A stretch of 9,037 nucleotides of DNA from Thiobacillus sp. UBA2597. Lineage in GTDB: Bacteria; Pseudomonadota; Gammaproteobacteria; Burkholderiales; Thiobacillaceae. A program made the translations under genes and the position numbers. The notes under the pieces were generated by a model, which worked only from the letters and a program-made list of their open reading frames with translations, searched no databases and was not told the DNA's origin. The stretch is from positions 1 to 9,037 of the forward strand of contig DDKN01000041.1 in assembly GCA_002339725.1 (NCBI GenBank), in the 5' to 3' direction. Positions 6,271 through 9,037 of the stretch are shown one piece after another (positions within the stretch are counted from its first letter, which is position 1; the number at the start of each line of letters is the position of its first letter).

Positions 6271-6299
6271 TTGCCATCTTATTGTTTATGATCTATTTT
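6271..6299 (+). promoter_or_regulatory. Candidate sigma70-type promoter of the wHTH-nucleotidyltransferase pair
   Basis: TTGCCA (6271-6276) and TATTTT (6294-6299) are separated by exactly 17 bp in the only AT-rich stretch upstream of the regulator gene. A second hexamer, TATGAT (6287-6292), has no partner at proper spacing. The -10 box runs into the dyad at 6295-6322, so a bound regulator would occlude it. Confidence 0.45.
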
Positions 6300-6322
6300 C
6301 GCATTTCGCGAAACACGAAAAT
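6295..6322 (+). promoter_or_regulatory. 28-bp dyad operator candidate
   Basis: The arms match at 12 of 14 paired positions around a centre at 6308/6309. The outer arms are ATTTTCG / CGAAAAT and the inner palindrome is TTTCGCGAAA; only two adjacent base pairs break the symmetry. It can be read as four TTTCG half-sites (two per strand). It ends 14 bp before the start of the winged-helix gene, so autorepression is the natural reading. AbiEi-type antitoxins are known to bind inverted repeats at their own promoter. Confidence 0.65.
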
Positions 6323-6336
6323 GGCTGAGATATTCC

Positions 6337-6870
6337 ATGCGTCGCCCTGTTAACCGCCAGCCTTCGCTCAAGGCACAAGATTTTTACCTACTGCTGGCGC
6401 TGCTCGCCAAGCGCGGCGAGGTGCTGACCTATCCGGAGCTGGCGGCTTATGCCGGGCTGTCGATGTCCGAGGTGCATAGCGCACTGAAGCGGGCCGAGCA
6501 AGCGCGGCTGCTGGCGTTCATCGATAAGCAACCCCGCATCATCACGCCCGCTTTCAAGGAGTTTCTATTTCACGGGGCGCGTTATGCGTTTCCTGCTGCC
6601 AGGGGTGCCATGGTGGCCGGCATTCCCACCGCTTACGCCGCCGCGCCACTCGATGCCTTGATTGCGCCATCGGCAGACCCGCCGCCGGTGTGGCCGCACC
6701 CCGAAGGCAAGGTGCGCGGCATTGCCTTGACGCCGTTGTATCCCAGCGCGCCGGCAGCGGCCTTACGCAGCCCGGCCCTCTATGAAAACCTTGCCCTGTT
6801 CGATGCCTTGCGCATGGGGAACGCGCGCGAGCGCAATCTGGCGGAAAAACTGTTCGAGGAGCGGCTTTGA
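6337..6870 (+). CDS. Winged helix-turn-helix regulator / putative AbiEi-like antitoxin
   Basis: The 177-aa protein is the upstream partner of an AbiEii-type nucleotidyltransferase. Residues ~13-60 form a winged HTH: helices in LKAQDFYLLLALLAKR, then LTYPELAAYAGLSMSEVHSA and LKRAEQARLL. The middle carries FLFHGARYAFPAARG and IPTAYAAAPL (about 76-105), a block I recall as conserved in this regulator family. The charged C-terminus (GNARERNLAEKLFEERL) could contact the partner. It is presumed to repress its own promoter through the dyad just upstream, and possibly to neutralise the toxin. No strong Shine-Dalgarno sequence is seen before ATG 6337. The frame is intact although its partner is broken. 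Strict AbiEi membership is not established; it could be a separate wHTH family paired with AbiEii proteins. Confidence 0.75.
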   Translation: MRRPVNRQPSLKAQDFYLLLALLAKRGEVLTYPELAAYAGLSMSEVHSALKRAEQARLLAFIDKQPRIITPAFKEFLFHGARYAFPAARGAMVAGIPTAYAAAPLDALIAPSADPPPVWPHPEGKVRGIALTPLYPSAPAAALRSPALYENLALFDALRMGNARERNLAEKLFEERL

Positions 6871-7566
6871 ATCCGCGGGATCCTAACGTGCAGTTGGTTG
6901 AACGGGTGGCGGCGGCGCTGGATGAACTGTGCGGCGAACTGGTATTCGTCGGCGGTTGCGCAGCAGGCCTGCTGTGCACCTCGCTCAATGCCCCACCGCC
7001 CCGCGTGACCTATGACGTGGATGTCATCGCGGAGGTCGCCGCCTTGTCTGACTACCATGCTTTGGAGCGGCAGTTTGCCGCACGTGGCTTTAAAAGAGAC
7101 ATGTCGGCCGATGCGCCGATCTGCCGGTGGCGCCTCGGCCAGGTGGAAGTGGATTTGATGCCGACCGATGAGCGTATCCTGGGGTTTTCCAACCGCTGGT
7201 ATTCGGCGGCCATTGCCGGTGCATCCGAGGTGCCGCTGCCCAGCGGGCGGCGGATTCGGCTGATCTCCGCACCGGCCTTTCTGGCAACCAAGTTTGAAGC
7301 CTTCGCCACGCGGGGGCGGCGATCTGCTTACCAGCCACGATTTCGAGGACATCATCAATGTGCTCGATGGACGCCCTGGCATCGCATCCGAGGTGGCCGC
7401 CGTGGGGGGCGAACTGGCCGCCTATCTGGCGCAGCGCTTTAATGACATTACCCACCACACTGATTTTGAGAATACGCTACCGGGCCTTGTGGCTTTCGAT
7501 GAACTCTATGAAGACAGGGTTCGGCGGATTCGCGAATGCATAGCCTCGATTTGCAAGCTCAACTAA
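6867..7566 (+). pseudogene. AbiEii/AbiGii-type nucleotidyltransferase, frameshifted
   Basis: A TTG start at 6867 overlaps the regulator's TGA (TTGA). It is supported by GAGGAG at 6856-6861, five bases upstream. The first ~150 residues carry the nucleotidyltransferase core: G29-G30 in VFVGGCAAG, D50-x-D52 in TYDVDVIAEV, a third Asp at 96 in VEVDLMP, and K142 in KFEAF. Near 7308-7320 similarity jumps to the next frame, where GGGDLLTSHDFEDIINVLDG continues and ends at TAA 7564-7566. If the reading stays in frame 0, the product has an unrelated tail ending at 7442. The shift lies in a run of five Gs (7312-7316); one G fewer or two more would restore a ~233-aa protein. AbiEii toxins transfer nucleotides, for instance to tRNA. 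A real mutation, a sequencing error or a translational shift cannot be separated here. Confidence 0.8.
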
Positions 7567-7568
7567 AC

Positions 7569-8306
7569 ATGAACGCTCTGCCTGAACCCCACGCCCGCAT
7601 CTTCCTGCTCAGCCACATGCGCGCCTTCACCAGCCTGGCCGGGCATATTCTCGGCTCGCACCCGCAGATCAACGGCTATTACGAAATGCACATCAGCTAT
7701 GAGGATGCATCGGCGCTGGATCGGCAGCTCGAGCTGTTTCTGGAAGGCGATGCGCTCAAGCCGGGCAGCCGCTATCTCTTCGACAAGCTCTTGCACAACG
7801 ACTACGCCCTGCGGCCGGAGCGGCTGGGCCTGCCGGAGGTGAAGATCCTGGTCTCGCTGCTGGAGCCGGAGCCCACCATCAAGAGCATCGTCGACCTGTT
7901 CAGCCAAAAGCCGACGCCCGAGCCGCTGGCCGCGCCGGAGGCGGCGGCCGACTATTACATGGCGCGCCTTGAGGCCCTGGCCGAGTTCAGCCGCACGGCC
8001 GGCCAGCCCTATTTCTATTTCGATGCCGAGCTGTTCCAGCGCGCGCCGGAAACCTTGCTGCCCAGGCTCACCCACTGGCTGGAACTGGATTCGCCCCTGA
8101 ACGAGCGCTATCAGATCTTCCGCCACACCGGCCAGGCCAGAAAGGGCGACTCCTCGCCCCGCATCCACAGCGGCCGCATCGACCGCACGCCGGTGGATTA
8201 CTCGCATGTGGCGGTGCCGCAAAAGGTGCTGGATGCGGCGCGGGCGGTGTACGAGGACTGCCGCCGGCAGATCATCGAGAAGGCGGAGGATGCGCTTCAC
8301 CTCTGA
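7569..8306 (+). CDS. Sulfotransferase-like P-loop protein
   Basis: The 245-aa cytoplasmic protein probably moves a sulfuryl group from PAPS to an unknown acceptor. The N-terminal phosphosulfate-binding segment is FLLSHMRAFTSLAGHILGSH (12-31) followed by PQINGYYEMH. R18, T21 and S22 replace the more usual RSGTT pattern, as in a divergent bacterial sulfotransferase branch. A later block with FRHTGQARKGDSS, then SGRI (about 184-204) fits the 3'-phosphate-binding and C-terminal region. ATG 7569 is preferred because similarity begins there. An in-frame ATG at 7536 adds 11 residues and overlaps the nucleotidyltransferase end. Neither start has a clear Shine-Dalgarno sequence. Its role among defence-type genes is unclear; surface polysaccharide or lipid modification is possible but speculative. 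Confidence 0.75.
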   Translation: MNALPEPHARIFLLSHMRAFTSLAGHILGSHPQINGYYEMHISYEDASALDRQLELFLEGDALKPGSRYLFDKLLHNDYALRPERLGLPEVKILVSLLEPEPTIKSIVDLFSQKPTPEPLAAPEAAADYYMARLEALAEFSRTAGQPYFYFDAELFQRAPETLLPRLTHWLELDSPLNERYQIFRHTGQARKGDSSPRIHSGRIDRTPVDYSHVAVPQKVLDAARAVYEDCRRQIIEKAEDALHL

Positions 8307-8349
8307 CTCAGGCCTGTTTCAAACTTGGCACCCTATCTAAAGCATTGTT

Positions 8350-8381
8350 AATAGCGCGATTGACAGCGCTGTTATACGTAT
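8350..8381 (+). promoter_or_regulatory. Palindrome cluster upstream of the Phd/RelE pair (operator/promoter candidate)
   Basis: Three short dyads follow one another: AATAGCGCGATT (8350-8361, one mismatched pair), ACAGCGCTGT (8363-8372, perfect) and ATACGTAT (8374-8381, perfect). Centres are 12 and 10 bp apart, about one helical turn. A TTGACA hexamer (8360-8365) lies inside the cluster. TATGAT (8379-8384) is only 13 bp away, so the exact -10 is uncertain. Phd/YefM antitoxins bind palindromic operators at their own promoter. Confidence 0.45.
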
Positions 8382-8419
8382 GATTCAATGCAAGCCATTG
8401 ACTTGTAAAGGATTGAGCC

Positions 8420-8677
8420 ATGGCGACGATCACTGCGAACGACCTGAAGACAAAGGGCGTGGCCGCCATCGAGGCGTCGCTGGCTGAACAGCCCGAAGCG
8501 GTGATTTCGGTGCGGGGCAAGGAGCGCTTTGTGGTGATGGACGTGGCGCATTACCACTATCTGCGTGAATGCGAGCTGGAGGCCGCGCTGGCCGAAACCC
8601 GGGCCGATCTGGCCGCCGGCCGCGCGGTGAGCGAATCGCCCGAGGCGCACCTGGCCAGGCTGGATAAGCTGGCGTGA
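8420..8677 (+). CDS. Phd/YefM-family antitoxin
   Basis: The 85-aa protein is the labile, DNA-binding antitoxin of a type II toxin-antitoxin pair. The N-terminal half (TITANDLKTKGVAAIEASLA, then AVISVRGKERFVVMDVAHYH) is the Phd/YefM fold, which dimerises and binds its own operator. The C-terminal part, rich in Glu, Ala and Arg (ECELEAALAETRADLAAGR onward), is the expected toxin-wrapping tail. A good ribosome-binding site, AAGGA at 8408-8412, stands seven bases before ATG 8420. The stop overlaps the next start (GTGA, 8674-8677), coupling antitoxin and toxin synthesis. Nothing looks broken. Confidence 0.88.
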   Translation: MATITANDLKTKGVAAIEASLAEQPEAVISVRGKERFVVMDVAHYHYLRECELEAALAETRADLAAGRAVSESPEAHLARLDKLA

Positions 8678-8952
8678 GCTACACGCTGGTCTTCACCGAC
8701 GCCTACAACCGGCGCGCGGCGCGCTGGTTGAAACGGCACCCGGAACTGCGCCAGCAATATCTGAAGACCCTGCAGCTGCTTGAGGCCAATCCGTTCCACC
8801 CCTCGCTGCGCCTGCATGCCCTGAGCGGCAGGTTGCAGGGGCTGCATTCGGTCTCGATCAACCTTTCCTATCGCATCACCATCGAGTTGCTGATCCAGGG
8901 CAAGCAGATCATCCCGGTCAATATTGGCGACCATGATGCGGTGTATGGGTAG
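8674..8952 (+). CDS. RelE/ParE-superfamily toxin
   Basis: The 92-aa basic protein starts at GTG 8674, overlapping the antitoxin stop. Its layout matches small RelE-type toxins: N-terminal strand YTLVFTDAYNRRAARWLKRH, a helical hairpin to LQLLEANPFHPS, then LRLHALSGRLQGLHSVSINL, SYRITIELL and the terminal IIPVNIGDHDAVYG. The central Arg residues, R in SYRI and the C-terminal GDHDxVY correspond to the active-site region of ribosome-dependent mRNA interferases such as YafQ and RelE. A gyrase-directed ParE activity cannot be excluded from sequence alone. No promoter of its own is seen, and no terminator follows. Confidence 0.85.
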   Translation: MSYTLVFTDAYNRRAARWLKRHPELRQQYLKTLQLLEANPFHPSLRLHALSGRLQGLHSVSINLSYRITIELLIQGKQIIPVNIGDHDAVYG

Positions 8953-9005
8953 GCGAAGCCAACTCGGCGCGGACTGCCGGACAACGATTTAGCCTGTCAT
9001 TGCAG

Positions 9006-9022
9006 TATGCAGAACATGCATA
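9006..9022 (+). repeat. Small inverted repeat near the window end
   Basis: TATGCA (9006-9011) and TGCATA (9017-9022) form a perfect 6-bp inverted repeat with a 5-bp spacer, in the AT-rich 85 bases after the toxin gene. It may be an operator for a gene beyond the window. No gene is visible in 8953-9037. Confidence 0.35.
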
Positions 9023-9037
9023 TTGTTCGGACTCATT

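Noticed and set aside
8379..8384. TATGAT as the -10 partner of TTGACA at 8360-8365
   Set aside because: The spacer is only 13 bp, too short for a standard sigma70 promoter; the hexamers are reported only as part of an operator region.
8976..8983. A third copy of the GCCGGACA repeat after the toxin gene
   Set aside because: Only 8 bases match and the AAAGGTT half is absent; a match that short is expected by chance in GC-rich DNA.

Overview
This is a 9,037-bp accessory (defence-island type) region from a GC-rich proteobacterium. The long coding regions have strong third-position GC bias, and the protein set fits a Beta- or Gammaproteobacterium: a BPTD_3080-like restriction subunit, a DUF6933-like protein, a CspA-type cold-shock tail and a Phd/RelE-type module. 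The exact taxon cannot be read from the window. All supported genes lie on the + strand.

Bases 1-652 hold a wrecked gene. Positions 1-168 encode part of a RhuM-type virulence protein. Positions 548-652 encode what looks like the extreme C-terminus of the same RhuM-Fic/DOC family. The Fic catalytic core that should lie between them is absent. In its place sits a 373-bp cassette (169-541): a small GIY-YIG endonuclease gene bracketed by inverted 33-bp copies of a REP-like repeat. The 27-bp core of the repeat is identical in both copies and forms an 8-bp stem hairpin. The cassette interior is about 50% GC against 60-77% in the flanks. This is the most unusual object in the window.

Bases 649-3456 encode a large type III-like restriction subunit (SF2 helicase plus a C-terminal PD-(D/E)XK nuclease). 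Its GTG start overlaps the stop of the RhuM-Fic tail. A matching methyltransferase is not visible and would have to lie upstream of the window. Next come a DUF6933-like protein of unknown function (3558-4064), a spacer with a 16-bp direct repeat (4086-4124), and a NERD-nuclease/SF1-helicase fusion (4156-5970). The restriction subunit and the NERD helicase suggest nucleic-acid defence.

Bases 5971-6336 have no intact gene. They contain a 5'-truncated cold-shock gene (homology starts near 6101) and then a regulatory region with a near-perfect 28-bp dyad overlapping a candidate -10 box. The dyad precedes a winged-helix regulator (6337-6870), translationally coupled to an AbiEii-type nucleotidyltransferase (6867-7566). 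The pair resembles an AbiE-like toxin-antitoxin module, but the nucleotidyltransferase reading frame is broken at a G run near 7312-7316.

Bases 7569-8306 encode a small sulfotransferase-like protein. Bases 8420-8952 hold an apparently intact Phd/YefM antitoxin and RelE/ParE-superfamily toxin with a GTGA overlap, preceded by three short palindromes that could be the autoregulatory operator. Overall, the island mixes intact and decaying selfish or defence modules (RhuM-Fic, cold-shock and AbiEii-like genes are broken), as expected where modules turn over quickly.
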